Notes: a model not told the origin generated them from the sequence alone. Shown: positions 15,837 through 26,960, counted from the first letter of the stretch. The stretch: 64,000 nt of DNA from Phreatobacter sp. (GCF_022843985.1 NZ_JALHMP010000007.1:62001-126000), one strand, 5' to 3'. Numbers and translations: made by a program.

Positions 15837-18419
15837 ATGTCCGCCCGTCATGATGCCGAACTGACCGACGCTCTGCTGCTGCCCGAGCGGTTTGGCGCCT
15901 GGTTCGCCGGGCGGGGCTGGGCGCCGCGGTCCCATCAGCTCGACCTCCTGCGCCTGGCGCGGGAAGGACGCTCGGCCCTGCTCGTGGCACCGACGGGTGC
16001 CGGCAAGACCCTCGCGGGCTTCCTGCCCTCGCTGGTCGAACTCGCCGACAAGCCGGTGCGCACACCATCGCAGGCGCCGCAAGAGCCCGTCGGACGCCGG
16101 CCGCCGCCGCGCCGGCGGGGCCTGCATACCCTCTACATCTCACCGCTGAAGGCGCTCGCCGTCGACGTGGCGCGCAACCTCTACCGCCCGACCGAGGAGA
16201 TGGGCCTCTCCATCCGGATCGAGACCCGCACCGGTGACACCCCGGCTTCGAAACGGCAGCGCCAGCGCGCCGACCCGCCGGACATTCTTTTGACGACCCC
16301 GGAACAGCTCGCCCTGCTGCTGGCCTCTGCCGATGCGCCCTATCTGTTCGGGTCGCTGAAGCGCGTGGTGCTCGACGAATTGCATGCGCTGGTCACCTCC
16401 AAGCGCGGCGACCTTCTCGCCCTCGGCCTCGCCCGCCTCTTCACCCTGGCGCCGGACCTCGTGACCGTCGGCCTGTCGGCGACGGTCAAAGACCCCGCCG
16501 ATCTCGCAAGGTTTCTGGCGCCGCAGCGGCCGGGGGCGGCAGAGGCTGCGGTGGTCATCGCGGCGGCGGGCGCAAGGCCCGCGGTGACGATCCTGGAGAC
16601 GGCCGAGCGCCTGCCCTGGGCGGGACACTCGGCCCGCCACGCGGCGGGAGAGCTCTACGCGGCGATCAAGGCCCACCGGACGACACTGGTCTTCGTCAAC
16701 ACCCGCAGTCAGGCCGAACTGCTGTTTCAGCTGTTGTGGACCATCAACGAGGAAGACCTGCCGATCGCCCTGCATCACGGCTCGCTCGATGTCGCACAGC
16801 GGCGCAAGGTCGAGGACGCCATGGCAGCGGGGCGGCTGAAGGCGGTCGTCTGCACCTCGTCGCTCGACCTCGGCATCGACTGGGGCGATGTCGACCTCGT
16901 CCTCAATGTCGGTGCGCCGAAGGGCTCGAGCCGGCTGATGCAGCGCATCGGCCGGGCCAACCATCGCCTCGAGGAGCCGTCGCGCGCCGTCCTGGTTCCG
17001 GCCAACCGTTTCGAGGTGATGGAGTGCCGCGCCGCGCTGGAGGCGATCGATCGCGGCGCACAGGACACCGAGCCGCTGCGCATGGGCGCGCTCGACGTGC
17101 TCTGCCAGCATGTTCTCGGCATGGCCTGCGCCGGTCCCCTCGACGAAGCCGCGCTCTTCGCCGAAGTGACGGCGGCGGCCCCCTATGCGGCGCTCGATCA
17201 GACGACATTCCAGGACGTCATCGCCTTCGTCGCCACCGGCGGCTATGCCCTGAAGTCATACGAGCGCTTCGCCAAGATCCGCAAGGACAAGAAGGGCCTC
17301 TGGCGTGTCGCCCACCCCTCCGTCGCCCAGCGCTACCGGATGAATATCGGCACGATCGTCGAATCACCGATGCTCAAGGTGCGGATGGTGCGCAGCGCCC
17401 GATCGCCAAGCCGGGGCCCATCCGGGCCGCTCATGCGCGGCGGCCGGGTGCTGGGCGAGGTGGAGGAATACTTCATCGAGGGCCTCGTCCCGGGCGATAC
17501 CTTCCTCTTCGCTGGCGAGATCCTGCGCTACGAGGCGCTGGTCGAGAATGAGGTCTATGTCTCGCGCTCGACGGCGCGCGAACCGAAGGTGCCGGCCTAT
17601 GCCGGCGGCAAGTTTCCGCTGTCGACCTTTCTGGCCGCGGGCGTCAGGCGGATGCTGTCCGATCCGGCGGAATGGCGGAAGCTGCCCCCTCAGGTCGCCG
17701 AATGGCTGGAGCTGCAACGCGCCGTGTCGGTCATCCCCGGTCCCGATCAGCTGCTGGTCGAGACCTTCCCGCGCGGCGATCGCTTCCACCTCGTCGCCTA
17801 TCCCTTCGAAGGCCGGCTCGCCCACCAGACGCTCGGCATGTTGCTGACCCGGCGACTGGAGCGGCGCGGCCTGAAACCCTTGGGCTTCGTCGCCAACGAC
17901 TATTCGCTCTCGGTCTGGGGCCTGTCCGACCTCGGTGCAGCCATCCGCGCGGGGGAGCTGTCGACCGCGGCTCTGTTCGACGAAGACATGCTGGGCGATG
18001 ACCTCGAGGCCTGGCTGCATGAAAGCCAGCTGATGAAGCGGACCTTCCGCACCTGTGCCGTCATTGCCGGCCTGATCGAGCGGCGCCATCCCGGCAAGGA
18101 GAAGTCCGGGCGGCAGGTGACGATCTCCACCGACCTGATCTATGACGTGCTGCGCCGGCACGAGCCGGGGCACCTTCTGCTGCGGGCGGCGCGGGCGGAT
18201 GCGGCAACCGGCCTGCTCGACATCGCCCGGCTTGGCCAGATGCTGTCACGCATTCGCGGACGAATCGTGCACAGTGACCTCATGCGTGTCTCGCCTCTGG
18301 CGGTGCCGGTGATGCTGGAGATCGGCCGTGAGCCGATCTATGGCGACGCCGGTGAGACCCTGCTGGCCGAGGCCGAGGCTTCGCTGCTGGCCGAGGCCGG
18401 CCTTTCGGGACAGGCGTGA
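15837..18419 (+). CDS. Ligase-associated DNA damage response DEXH-box helicase (Lhr-like)
   Basis: An 860-residue superfamily 2 helicase of the Lhr-core group, the type found next to bacterial repair ligases. Motifs: GRGWAPRSHQ (Q-type entry), APTGAGKTLAGFLPSL (Walker A, about residue 54), LDELHAL (DExH), LSATVKDP (motif III), STSSLDLGIDWGDVDLV (CTSSLDLGIDWG) and QRIGRANHR (motif VI). A long C-terminal Lhr domain follows. It unwinds nucleic acid 3'-5' during damage response. pdeM follows 22 bases later; the ligase and exonuclease partners are not in the window. The SOS box just upstream supports damage induction. Confidence 0.93.
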   Translation: MSARHDAELTDALLLPERFGAWFAGRGWAPRSHQLDLLRLAREGRSALLVAPTGAGKTLAGFLPSLVELADKPVRTPSQAPQEPVGRRPPPRRRGLHTLYISPLKALAVDVARNLYRPTEEMGLSIRIETRTGDTPASKRQRQRADPPDILLTTPEQLALLLASADAPYLFGSLKRVVLDELHALVTSKRGDLLALGLARLFTLAPDLVTVGLSATVKDPADLARFLAPQRPGAAEAAVVIAAAGARPAVTILETAERLPWAGHSARHAAGELYAAIKAHRTTLVFVNTRSQAELLFQLLWTINEEDLPIALHHGSLDVAQRRKVEDAMAAGRLKAVVCTSSLDLGIDWGDVDLVLNVGAPKGSSRLMQRIGRANHRLEEPSRAVLVPANRFEVMECRAALEAIDRGAQDTEPLRMGALDVLCQHVLGMACAGPLDEAALFAEVTAAAPYAALDQTTFQDVIAFVATGGYALKSYERFAKIRKDKKGLWRVAHPSVAQRYRMNIGTIVESPMLKVRMVRSARSPSRGPSGPLMRGGRVLGEVEEYFIEGLVPGDTFLFAGEILRYEALVENEVYVSRSTAREPKVPAYAGGKFPLSTFLAAGVRRMLSDPAEWRKLPPQVAEWLELQRAVSVIPGPDQLLVETFPRGDRFHLVAYPFEGRLAHQTLGMLLTRRLERRGLKPLGFVANDYSLSVWGLSDLGAAIRAGELSTAALFDEDMLGDDLEAWLHESQLMKRTFRTCAVIAGLIERRHPGKEKSGRQVTISTDLIYDVLRRHEPGHLLLRAARADAATGLLDIARLGQMLSRIRGRIVHSDLMRVSPLAVPVMLEIGREPIYGDAGETLLAEAEASLLAEAGLSGQA

Positions 18420-18441
18420 CGGCAATCGATTCGGATCAGGA

Positions 18442-19125
18442 ATGACTGTGCGACCCAGACCCAGCTCGGAAACCACGATCAGCCTTCTCGGCCGCGGCTT
18501 CGTCGCGGATCCGTCGGGTGCCTTGTGGTGTCCGGCGTCGCGGCTGGTCGTCGTGTCCGATCTCCATCTGGAGAAGGGCTCCGCGCTCGCGGCACGGCGG
18601 ATGCTCTTGCCGCCCTACGACACGGCGCAGACCCTGGCGATGCTCTCCGCCGTCATCGCCCGCTACCGGCCGCAGACAGTCATCTCGCTGGGCGACAGCT
18701 TTCATGACAGGACAGGGCCAGGCCGGATGGCCGAGGCCGATGTCGCGACGTTGCGCGGGCTGCAGGCGGGCCGCGACTGGATCTGGGTCGCCGGCAACCA
18801 CGATCCCTCGCTCGACGGCGCGCTTCCAGGTCTGTGCTGCGACTCGGTCAGCGAGGGCGGGATTCGATTCGCCCACGAACCGACCTCGACGCCGCAGGGC
18901 GGCGAGATCGCCGGCCACCTGCATCCCTGCGTGAGAGTCACCGGGCGGGGCGGCAGCGTCCGCCGCAAGGCCTTTGTTTCATGTGAAACGCGGATCGTGA
19001 TGCCGGCCTTCGGCGCCTTCACCGGTGGCCTCGACATCCGCGCGCCAGCGATCCGCTCGCTGTTCCCGCAGGGGATGGCGGTGTTCGCGCTCGGTCAACA
19101 GCGCGCCTACCAGGTGGCGGCCTGA
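18442..19125 (+). CDS. pdeM: Ligase-associated DNA damage response endonuclease PdeM
   Basis: A 227-residue calcineurin-like metallophosphoesterase. Metal-binding motifs are VVSDLHLEKG (D-x-H), ISLGDSFHD (GD), VAGNHDPS (GNHD) and GGEIAGHLHPC (GHxH). The ATG at 18442 follows the helicase stop by 22 bases; the track start at 18328 lies inside the helicase. It works with the Lhr-like helicase and a repair ligase in a damage response module. A parS-like sequence lies inside its coding region. Confidence 0.9.
   Translation: MTVRPRPSSETTISLLGRGFVADPSGALWCPASRLVVVSDLHLEKGSALAARRMLLPPYDTAQTLAMLSAVIARYRPQTVISLGDSFHDRTGPGRMAEADVATLRGLQAGRDWIWVAGNHDPSLDGALPGLCCDSVSEGGIRFAHEPTSTPQGGEIAGHLHPCVRVTGRGGSVRRKAFVSCETRIVMPAFGAFTGGLDIRAPAIRSLFPQGMAVFALGQQRAYQVAA
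18975..18990. other. parS-like ParB-binding site (variant) inside pdeM
   Basis: TGTTTCATGTGAAACG matches 14 of 16 positions of the parS consensus TGTTTCACGTGAAACA. The two changes are C to T at the dyad centre and A to G at the last base. It is 4.4 kb left of the proposed origin. The centre change may weaken ParB binding. Confidence 0.5.
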
Positions 19126-19129
19126 GCGA

Positions 19130-19744
19130 TCAGTGGCGCTGGTAGACCCAGACCCGCGCCGGGGGAATGTTCCGCCAGATGCGCTCGGACGGCGTCACGG
19201 TCAGCCCCGATCCCTTGATCGGAACCGGCGACGTCACCGAATAGGTGAACTGGACGAAGGGGGCGCCCGGCTTCATCAGGCCCAGGGCCTCGTTCAGCAG
19301 CTTCAACCGGATCGGCTCGGGGCGCGTCATCAGCGGCAGCCCGGAAACGAGTGCGTCGGCGGGTTCGGCGAGGCGGCCGGTCAAAGTCCGGTTCAACGCG
19401 TAGGCGTCACCGTGGACGATGGTCGCCGCCGGGAAGCGCTCGCGCAGCAGGCGGCAGAAGTCCATGGAATACTCGACCAGGACAAGTCGCCTGGGGTCGA
19501 CACCATGGGCGACCAGAGCCGCGGTGATGGCCCCGGTTCCGGGGCCCAATTCGATGACGGGCCCGGTCCCGTCCGGGTCGACATAGCTGGCCATACGGCG
19601 CGCCAGGACCGGACCGGAGGGCGCGACAGCGCCCATCCGAAGCGGATTTTTCAGCCAGCTTTTCAGGAACTTGCCATCGTACTCCCGCCGTTTTTCCGGC
19701 CGGCGCAGCACGGCAACGCGACTCATGGGTGTCTGGTCGACCAT
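19130..19744 (-). CDS. SAM-dependent methyltransferase, phospholipid N-methyltransferase (PmtA)-like
   Basis: A 204-residue class I methyltransferase with motif I PVIELGPGTGAITAAL (about residue 63) and the post-motif LVEYSMDFCRLLRERFP. The N-terminal FLKSWLKNPLRMGAVAPSGPVLARRMA resembles rhizobial/Rhodobacter PmtA, which methylates phosphatidylethanolamine to phosphatidylcholine using S-adenosylmethionine. rRNA adenine dimethyltransferase-like proteins share the fold, so substrate assignment is tentative. It is convergent with pdeM, with stops four bases apart. Confidence 0.72.
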   Translation of the reverse strand: MVDQTPMSRVAVLRRPEKRREYDGKFLKSWLKNPLRMGAVAPSGPVLARRMASYVDPDGTGPVIELGPGTGAITAALVAHGVDPRRLVLVEYSMDFCRLLRERFPAATIVHGDAYALNRTLTGRLAEPADALVSGLPLMTRPEPIRLKLLNEALGLMKPGAPFVQFTYSVTSPVPIKGSGLTVTPSERIWRNIPPARVWVYQRH

Positions 19745-19821
19745 TCATCGGCCCGATGAAGACGAGCTCCCCACGAGCCCTGTCACAAGGCCGTCATTCC
19801 TATCGGGATGTCAGCTAGGGG

Positions 19822-20538
19822 TCAAGGCAGAGGTGCGGCGGCCGGTCGCGGCAGCTGGTCATACCAGATCGCCTTGTCGCCGATTTCCTGGAGGAAAGCG
19901 GCGTGGGCCTCGATGGCTTCGGCTGTCAGACGTGGCGTCAGGGGGACCGGCCGCTGCCGCAGGACGTTCTGCCCGCGCGCCGCCCGCTGGGTGGCGCGGC
20001 CGGCATCCGCGAGGCCGAAAGAGGCCTGCCGGCCGCCGATCAGCTCGATATAGACGTCCGCCAGCAGCTCGGCGTCGAGAAGAGCGCCGTGCCGGGTGCG
20101 CCGTGAATTGTCGATACCGAAACGCGAGCAGAGCGCGTCGAGGCTTGCCGGCGAGCCAGGGAAGCGGCGGCGTGCCATGGCGAGGGTGTCGACCACCCGG
20201 TCCATCGGGAAGAGCGGCCGTCCGGCGCGCTTCAGCTCGGCGTTGATGAAGCCCATGTCGAACGAGGCATTGTGGATGACGAGCCGGGCGTCCTCGACGA
20301 AGGACCAGAAGTCATCGACCAGTTCGGCGAAACGCGGCTTGTCCGCGAGGAAGTCGGCGGACAGTCCGTGGACGCGAAAGGCCTCGTCCGGCATGTCGCG
20401 CTCGGGATTGATGTAGACATGGTAAGTGCGGCCGGTCGGAAAATGGTTGATAAGCTCGATGCCGCCGATCTCAACCAGGCGATCGCCGCGCAGCGGGTCG
20501 AGGCCGGTCGTTTCGGTGTCGAGAATGATCTCGCGCAT
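19822..20538 (-). CDS. dnaQ: DNA polymerase III epsilon subunit (proofreading exonuclease)
   Basis: A 238-residue DEDDh 3'-5' exonuclease that proofreads for the replicative polymerase. Exo I is IILDTETTGLDP, Exo II LVIHNASFDMGFIN, and Exo III contains HGALLDAELLADVY. The ATG at 20538 shares a base with the coaE stop (TGATG); the track start one codon earlier is TTG. Last gene of a minus-strand run ppsR-maf-aroE-coaE-dnaQ. Confidence 0.95.
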   Translation of the reverse strand: MREIILDTETTGLDPLRGDRLVEIGGIELINHFPTGRTYHVYINPERDMPDEAFRVHGLSADFLADKPRFAELVDDFWSFVEDARLVIHNASFDMGFINAELKRAGRPLFPMDRVVDTLAMARRRFPGSPASLDALCSRFGIDNSRRTRHGALLDAELLADVYIELIGGRQASFGLADAGRATQRAARGQNVLRQRPVPLTPRLTAEAIEAHAAFLQEIGDKAIWYDQLPRPAAAPLP

Positions 20539-21134
20539 CAATGGCTCCTGCGGCTGCCGGCGAGGGCCCGGATGATGGCCGCGACCTGCCGGCGCGCCGC
20601 CTCCAGACCATAACCCGATTCGATCACGAAATGAGCCCGGGCGCGCTTGTCGGCATCGGGCATCTGTCGGGCGAGGATCGCCGCGAGCTTTTCCTCGGTC
20701 ATGCCGGGACGCCCCAGAACCCGCTGCCGCTGGACGTCCGCCGGAGCGGACACGACCGCCACCGCATCGACGCGGCGTTCAGCGCCGTTCTCCAGCAGCA
20801 GCGGAATGTCGAGGACCGCAAGAGCGTGGCCCCCGGCCCGCATCCGGTCGCGGAAGGCACGCTCGGCGGCGCCGACCAGGGGGTGGACGATGGCCTCGAG
20901 GCGTTTCATTGCCACGCCGTCCTTGAGCACAACGGCGCCGAGCCGGGTCCTGTCGACCTGACCATCGACAACGACCCCGGGGAATGCCGCGCCGATGGGG
21001 CCCACGGCCGCGCCGGCATAGAGCCGATGCACCGTGGCATCGGCGTCATGGACGGGAATGCCAAGGCCCCGGAAAACGCCCGAAGTGGTCGACTTGCCCA
21101 TGCCGATCGAGCCGGTCAGTCCGACAACGAACAT
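20538..21134 (-). CDS. coaE: Dephospho-CoA kinase
   Basis: A 198-residue kinase for the last step of coenzyme A synthesis. The P-loop [15 protein letters not shown] is at the N-terminus and [11 protein letters not shown] (substrate/lid region) follows mid-chain. I choose the ATG at 21134, one base after the aroE stop; the track start at 21152 would overlap aroE. Coupled with dnaQ at its end. Confidence 0.95.
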   Translation of the reverse strand: MFVVGLTGSIGMGKSTTSGVFRGLGIPVHDADATVHRLYAGAAVGPIGAAFPGVVVDGQVDRTRLGAVVLKDGVAMKRLEAIVHPLVGAAERAFRDRMRAGGHALAVLDIPLLLENGAERRVDAVAVVSAPADVQRQRVLGRPGMTEEKLAAILARQMPDADKRARAHFVIESGYGLEAARRQVAAIIRALAGSRRSH

Positions 21135-21135
21135 G

Positions 21136-21966
21136 TCAGTGGCCTCGCACATCAGCGGCGAGGTGTTCGTAGAGCGCCGGAGTCACCTGCGGCGTGACGC
21201 CGAACCAGCGGGCAAAACCCGGGACAGCCTGGTGAAGCAGCATCCCGAGACCCTCGACGGTGCGATGGCCGCGCGCCGCTGCGCGCGCGAGAAGATCGGT
21301 CTCCAGCGGCACATAGACGATGTCGGACACGATAGCGGAGGGCTTCAGCGTCCGCAGCGGCAGGTCGAGCGGCGGCTGGCCGCTCATGCCGAGGGAGGTG
21401 GTGTTGATGAGGAGGTCGACATCCGCGAGGGCGGCCGGCAGGCTCTGCCAGTCCTGCGTGCGGATCGCCCGGGGATGGGCCGCGGCGATGGCCTCGGCCT
21501 TGGCGAGGGATCGATTCGCCAGCGTGACGAGCGGAACACCGCGCGACACGAGGCCGTGGACGATGCCGCGGGCGGCGCCGCCGGCCCCGAGGACCAGCGC
21601 ATGGGCGACCTCGCCCTCCCACCCCGGGACGTGGTCGTCGAGGTTCTTCAGGAAGCCGACAACGTCGGAGTTCATGCCGATGAGGCGGCCATCCTCGTGC
21701 CAGACGGTATTGACCGCACCGACTGCCACGGCGCCGGGATCGACCTCGTCCATGGCGGCAAAGGCGGCCTCCTTGTGCGGGATCGTGACGTTGCAGCCGG
21801 CAAGGCCCTGATCGGCGAGGCTGCGGAGGAAACGCGCGACGTCACCGGGCTCGACGGCCTCGCGCGTATAGGTGCCGGCGATGCCGTATTGCGTCAGCCA
21901 GAAGCCGTGGATCAAAGGCGAGCGGATATGGGTGACGGGCCACCCGATACAGCAGGCGCGGATCAT
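21136..21966 (-). CDS. aroE: Shikimate dehydrogenase
   Basis: A 276-residue NADPH-dependent enzyme reducing 3-dehydroshikimate in aromatic amino acid synthesis. The substrate segment is [12 protein letters not shown], the catalytic Lys/Asn region is [12 protein letters not shown], the nucleotide loop is [16 protein letters not shown], and [15 protein letters not shown] follows. It starts in an ATGA overlap with maf. Confidence 0.95.
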   Translation of the reverse strand: MIRACCIGWPVTHIRSPLIHGFWLTQYGIAGTYTREAVEPGDVARFLRSLADQGLAGCNVTIPHKEAAFAAMDEVDPGAVAVGAVNTVWHEDGRLIGMNSDVVGFLKNLDDHVPGWEGEVAHALVLGAGGAARGIVHGLVSRGVPLVTLANRSLAKAEAIAAAHPRAIRTQDWQSLPAALADVDLLINTTSLGMSGQPPLDLPLRTLKPSAIVSDIVYVPLETDLLARAAARGHRTVEGLGMLLHQAVPGFARWFGVTPQVTPALYEHLAADVRGH

Positions 21967-22559
21967 GTGGCGATCACACCTTGGGCGCGCAGGGCGGCGA
22001 GAAGGGGCAGGAGCGGCATGCCGAGAATGGTGAAATAGTCACCGCTGATCCGCTCGAACAGCTGGATGCCATCGGATTCGAGCTGATAGCAGCCGACGGA
22101 TGCCAGAACCCGCTCTCCGGCACCGGCGAGATAGGCGTCGAGGAAGTCCTCGGAGAAGGGGCGCATCGTCATCGCCGCCGATGCCACGGTGGAGAAGACG
22201 ATCGCGCCGCCGCGTGCCAGGGCGACGCCGGAATGGAGGTGGTGGGACTGCCCGCGCAACGCCAGAAGATTGTCTCGCGCTTCGGCAAGGCTTGCCGGCT
22301 TGGAAAGCCGCCGCGTCCCGAGCGCCAGGGTCTGGTCGGCACCGATGACCGTCGCCTCGGGGTCGGTGCGGCTGACCGCCAGGGCCTTGGCCTCGCCGAG
22401 GCCGCGCGCGACGGCGGCGGGGTCGCGTCCTTCGCGCGTCCAGGCCTCGTCGAGCGCCCGCTCGTCGACGGGAGCGGCGGCAAGATCGATGGTGAGACCT
22501 GCACCGCGCAGCATGGCGGCGCGGGCTGCCGATTTCGACGCGAGGACCAGCCGGGTCAT
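21963..22559 (-). CDS. maf: Maf-like nucleoside triphosphate pyrophosphatase
   Basis: A 198-residue house-cleaning pyrophosphatase that hydrolyses non-canonical or specific NTPs. It begins [15 protein letters not shown] (SxSxxR motif) and has the [11 protein letters not shown] and [16 protein letters not shown] signatures. It overlaps both ppsR upstream and aroE downstream by four bases, so the block is tightly coupled. Confidence 0.93.
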   Translation of the reverse strand: MTRLVLASKSAARAAMLRGAGLTIDLAAAPVDERALDEAWTREGRDPAAVARGLGEAKALAVSRTDPEATVIGADQTLALGTRRLSKPASLAEARDNLLALRGQSHHLHSGVALARGGAIVFSTVASAAMTMRPFSEDFLDAYLAGAGERVLASVGCYQLESDGIQLFERISGDYFTILGMPLLPLLAALRAQGVIAT

Positions 22560-23407
22560 GCGCGGGCCCTGTCGTCGAGAGCGCGGCGATGGTCCTTCAA
22601 CAGGGAAATGATGCCGGCCGCCGTTTCCTCGATCGATCGGCGGCTGACGTCGATGATCGGCCAGTTGTTCGTGCCGAACAGGCGGCGAGACTGGGCGATC
22701 TCCTCGGCAACGGCGACGCGGTCGACATAGCTCGAGCGGTCCTGAGGGGCATTGAGGGTGAGAATGCGATTCTCGCGGATCTGGACGATGCGCTCGGGGC
22801 TGGCGAAGAGACCGACGATCAGCGGTTTCTTCAGCGACCAGATGATTTCCGGCAGCGGAATGCCCGGGACGAGGGGAATATTGGCCGCCTTGACCCCCCG
22901 ATTGGCCAGATAGATCGATGTCGGCGTCTTCGAGGTGCGGGAGACGCCGACGAGCAGCACATCAGCTTCCTCCCAGTTTTCCGGCAACTGGCCGTCGTCG
23001 TGCATCATCGTGTAATTGAGCGCGTCGATCCGCTGAAAATATTCGGCATTGAGGACATGCTGTGCACCAACCCGGGGGGTTGATGCGGCGCCGAGATAGT
23101 TCTGGAACATGGAGAGAACCGGGGCGAGAACGGACAGGCAGGGGCAGCCGAACTCCTTGCACTTGGCATTGAGGCGGTCGGTCAGCTCCTGGTCGACAAG
23201 GGTGTAGAGGACAATACCTGGGCTCGTTTCGATCTCGCTGAGCACACGGTCGAGCTGCTTCTGCGAGCGCACCAGCGGATAGACATGTTCGATGGCCGAG
23301 ACAGTGGAGTATTGGACGGCAGCGGCGCGACCGACCGTCATCAGCGTCTCGCCGGTGGCGTCGGAAACGAGATGAAGGTGGAAATAGCTCTCGCGACGAT
23401 GCGGCAT
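22556..23407 (-). CDS. ppsR: Pyruvate, phosphate/water dikinase regulatory protein (DUF299 kinase-pyrophosphorylase)
   Basis: A 283-residue bifunctional serine/threonine kinase and pyrophosphorylase that switches PpsA or PpdK activity. It begins [15 protein letters not shown] and carries the P-loop-like [20 protein letters not shown] use the ATG at 23407; the track's extra 24 residues (start 23479) fall in the proposed origin region. In Caulobacter and Rickettsia, the chromosome origin lies beside hemE, as in this divergent arrangement. Confidence 0.92.
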   Translation of the reverse strand: MPHRRESYFHLHLVSDATGETLMTVGRAAAVQYSTVSAIEHVYPLVRSQKQLDRVLSEIETSPGIVLYTLVDQELTDRLNAKCKEFGCPCLSVLAPVLSMFQNYLGAASTPRVGAQHVLNAEYFQRIDALNYTMMHDDGQLPENWEEADVLLVGVSRTSKTPTSIYLANRGVKAANIPLVPGIPLPEIIWSLKKPLIVGLFASPERIVQIRENRILTLNAPQDRSSYVDRVAVAEEIAQSRRLFGTNNWPIIDVSRRSIEETAAGIISLLKDHRRALDDRARA

Positions 23408-23785
23408 CAGCACTCTGTATGAAGGCGATCGGTTCTGTGGACGATGAGGGAAAAGGACACGGAAGGCGGCACTCTGCAAGAGGCACAGAGTTCACTGTCC
23501 CATACTCGTCCCCAGGCGTCGGCCTGAGGGGGTCATTCGACGTGCCCCGGGGATAAGTGCGGGACCGTCGCGGCGCGCCATATCTGCGGCGAGGCGTTCG
23601 GCCGCTAAATCAATCGCTTGTATCGCTGACAAGGATGGTTTTGGCCGGCGGGACGGAGACGGTGCGCGGCGACACCCGGTGGACAACTTGTGAAGGAAAA
23701 TGTCTTCTCCTAATCCAGTGCCAAGGAATCAAAGAAGACTCTCTTTCATCAAGTATGAAGGGAAAGGGAGCGTCAGGGAGCGACC
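23408..23785. other. oriC: Candidate chromosomal replication origin (oriC)
   Basis: A 378-bp gap between divergent ppsR and hemE, the position of the origin in several alphaproteobacteria. It holds three DnaA-box-like 9-mers with two mismatches each: TGTGGACGA at 23436, CGGGGATAA at 23548 and GGTGGACAA at 23678. It also has an exact IHF consensus (23608-23620) and two CcrM-type GANTC sites (23726, 23737), in an AT-richer stretch from about 23690 to 23760. Flanking genes read away from the gap, and parA/parB and parS sites are near. No perfect TTATCCACA box is present, so this rests on synteny plus weak boxes. Confidence 0.55.
23608..23620 (+). promoter_or_regulatory. IHF-binding consensus in the ppsR-hemE gap
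   Basis: AATCAATCGCTTG fits WATCAANNNNTTR at every defined position. IHF bends DNA at several alphaproteobacterial origins, including that of Caulobacter, so its presence here supports the origin assignment. The motif is short and could occur by chance. Confidence 0.5.
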
Positions 23786-24819
<1,034 letters not shown>

Positions 24820-24823
<4 letters not shown>

Positions 24824-25371
24824 CGATCGCCGCAAAAGCCGGCAGTGATCCTGCCATGACGCCCCGCCGGCGGATGATTCGCGCCGTCATGTCACTCGTC
24901 ATCACCGTGGTCGGCGTTATCGCCCTGGGGCTTCTGGCGCCTGTCGCCGCCGTCGCCTGGATCAAGGTCCTGCATGTCCTCGCTGTCATCTCGTGGATGG
25001 CTGGACTTCTCTACCTGCCTCGCCTCTTCGTCTATCACAGCCAGGTCGCGGCGGGGTCGGAAACCTCCGAGACATTCAAGGTGATGGAGCGCAAGCTCCT
25101 TGAATATATCATCAATCCCGCCATGATCGTGAGCTGGATTGCCGGGCTTTGGCTGGCCTGGCAGGTCTATGGGTTCCAGGGCGGATGGCTGCATGGCAAG
25201 ATCGCGCTGGTGCTGCTGCTGTCGGGAGTCCATGGCTTTTTCGCAGGGGCGGTGCGCCGGTTCGGCGATGACCGCAACACGCGGAGCCATGTGTTCTGGC
25301 GCGTGATGAACGAAGTTCCGACCGCGATCATGGTCCTCGTGGTTATCCTGGTCATCGTCAAGCCGTTCTGA
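24820..25371 (+). CDS. hemJ: Protoporphyrinogen oxidase HemJ
   Basis: A 183-residue integral membrane protein with about four TM helices that oxidises protoporphyrinogen IX to protoporphyrin [29 protein letters not shown] contains the conserved His positions and [11 protein letters not shown] is typical of HemJ. I use the GTG at 24820, overlapping the hemE stop, with GGAGGGCG upstream; the track start is a GTG 15 bases earlier. It supplies the step after hemE and the coproporphyrinogen oxidases. Confidence 0.92.
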
Positions 25372-25398
25372 TGGGCCCGCCGTCCGGCGCCTGCTGCG

Positions 25399-25416
25399 GC
25401 CCCGCACGGGTGGGGC
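25399..25416 (+). terminator. Hairpin after hemJ
   Basis: GCCCC (25399-25403) pairs with GGGGC (25412-25416) around an 8-base loop, 28 bases after the hemJ stop. It could separate the hem genes from rho. The stem is short and no U-tract follows. Confidence 0.3.
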
Positions 25417-25630
25417 TTGCCATCGGCCGATTCAGGCCTTATTCGGAAGGTCCCTCCTTACGCAGACCGGGTGTCTTGAGGCGGCTCTCACGCAGAGCAT
25501 GACCCGCGCCCAGCCGGTGGCCTTGACCGAAGGTCCGGCTTCAGACCTGCAATTCATCGCCTTCCCTGATCCGGCGTGGCTCTCGTACCGTGATTCCCGC
25601 CTCCGGCCGTTCCGACCATTTGTGGTTCCG

Positions 25631-26896
25631 ATGCAGCAGATCAAACTTCAGGACATCAAGTCGAAGTCTCCGACGGAGCTTCTCGCCTTTGCCGAGGAGT
25701 TGCAGGTCGAGAATGCGTCAACGCTGCGCAAGCAGGAACTGATGTTCGCCTGCCTCAAGCAACTGGCGTCACAGGAAACCGACATTATCGGCGAGGGTGT
25801 GGTCGAGGTTCTCCAGGACGGGTTTGGCTATCTGCGCTCACCCGATGCCAATTATCTCGCCGGCCCGGACGACATCTACGTCTCGCCCTCGCAGATCCGG
25901 CGCTTCGGCCTGCGCACCGGCGACACGGTAGAGGGCCAGATCCGCTCGCCGAAGGAAGGCGAACGCTATTTCGCCCTTCTCAAGGTGAACCGAATCAATT
26001 TCGAGGAGCCCGAAAAGGCCCGCCACAAGGTCAATTTCGACAATCTGACGCCGCTCTATCCGAACCAGCGGCTGAAGATGGAAGCCGAGGATCCGACCAA
26101 GAAGGACTTCTCGGCCCGCATCATGGACGTCGTGGTTCCGCTGGGCAAAGGCCAGCGAGCTCTCATCGTGGCGCCGCCGCGAACCGGCAAGACCGTGTTG
26201 CTGCAGAATATCGCCCAGTCGATCACCCGGAATCACCCGGAATGCTACCTCATCGTTCTGCTCATCGACGAGCGGCCCGAGGAGGTCACCGACATGCAGC
26301 GCTCGGTCAACGGCGAGGTCATCTCCTCGACCTTCGACGAGCCGGCGACGCGCCACGTCCAGGTCGCCGAGATGGTCATCGAGAAGGCCAAGCGCCTCGT
26401 CGAGCATGGCCGCGACGTCGTCATCCTGCTCGATTCGATCACCCGCCTCGGCCGCGCCTACAACACCGTGGTGCCGTCCTCCGGCAAGGTGCTGACCGGC
26501 GGCGTCGACGCCAATGCGCTGCAGCGCCCGAAGCGGTTCTTTGGTGCCGCCCGCAACATCGAGGAAGGCGGGTCGCTGACCATCATCGCGACAGCCCTGA
26601 TCGATACCGGCAGCCGCATGGACGAGGTCATTTTCGAAGAGTTCAAGGGCACGGGCAATTCCGAGATCATCCTTGACCGCAAGGTGGCGGATAAGCGCAC
26701 CTTCCCGGCCATCGACATCACCCGCTCCGGCACCCGCAAGGAAGAGTTGCTGGTGGCGCCGGACATCCTCAAGAAGATGTATGTGCTGCGCCGCATTCTC
26801 AATCCGATGGGAACGGTGGACGCCATCGAGTTCCTGCTCGACAAGCTGCGCCAGACCAAAATGAACAGCGACTTCTTCGACTCGATGAACACCTGA
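25631..26896 (+). CDS. rho: Transcription termination factor Rho
   Basis: A 421-residue hexameric RNA-dependent ATPase that terminates transcription. The N-terminus [25 protein letters not shown] and the cold-shock-like RNA-binding domain ([22 protein letters not shown]) precede Walker [26 protein letters not shown] and [16 protein letters not shown] follow. I reject the track start at 25499 because the ATG at 25631 gives the standard alphaproteobacterial length. The preceding gap of about 260 bp probably carries its promoter and leader. Confidence 0.95.
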   Translation: MQQIKLQDIKSKSPTELLAFAEELQVENASTLRKQELMFACLKQLASQETDIIGEGVVEVLQDGFGYLRSPDANYLAGPDDIYVSPSQIRRFGLRTGDTVEGQIRSPKEGERYFALLKVNRINFEEPEKARHKVNFDNLTPLYPNQRLKMEAEDPTKKDFSARIMDVVVPLGKGQRALIVAPPRTGKTVLLQNIAQSITRNHPECYLIVLLIDERPEEVTDMQRSVNGEVISSTFDEPATRHVQVAEMVIEKAKRLVEHGRDVVILLDSITRLGRAYNTVVPSSGKVLTGGVDANALQRPKRFFGAARNIEEGGSLTIIATALIDTGSRMDEVIFEEFKGTGNSEIILDRKVADKRTFPAIDITRSGTRKEELLVAPDILKKMYVLRRILNPMGTVDAIEFLLDKLRQTKMNSDFFDSMNT

Positions 26897-26898
26897 TT

Positions 26899-26921
26899 CG
26901 ATTCACGAGCGAAATGAATCG
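26899..26921 (+). terminator. Hairpin just after rho
   Basis: CGATTCA (26899-26905) pairs perfectly with TGAATCG (26915-26921) over a 9-base loop, three bases after the rho stop. It may be an intrinsic terminator lacking a U-run or an RNA-stabilising element between rho and mnmE. Confidence 0.3.
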
Positions 26922-26960
26922 GAGAAGACCAGCCGATTCGCCTGCGAAACGGCGAGGCCC

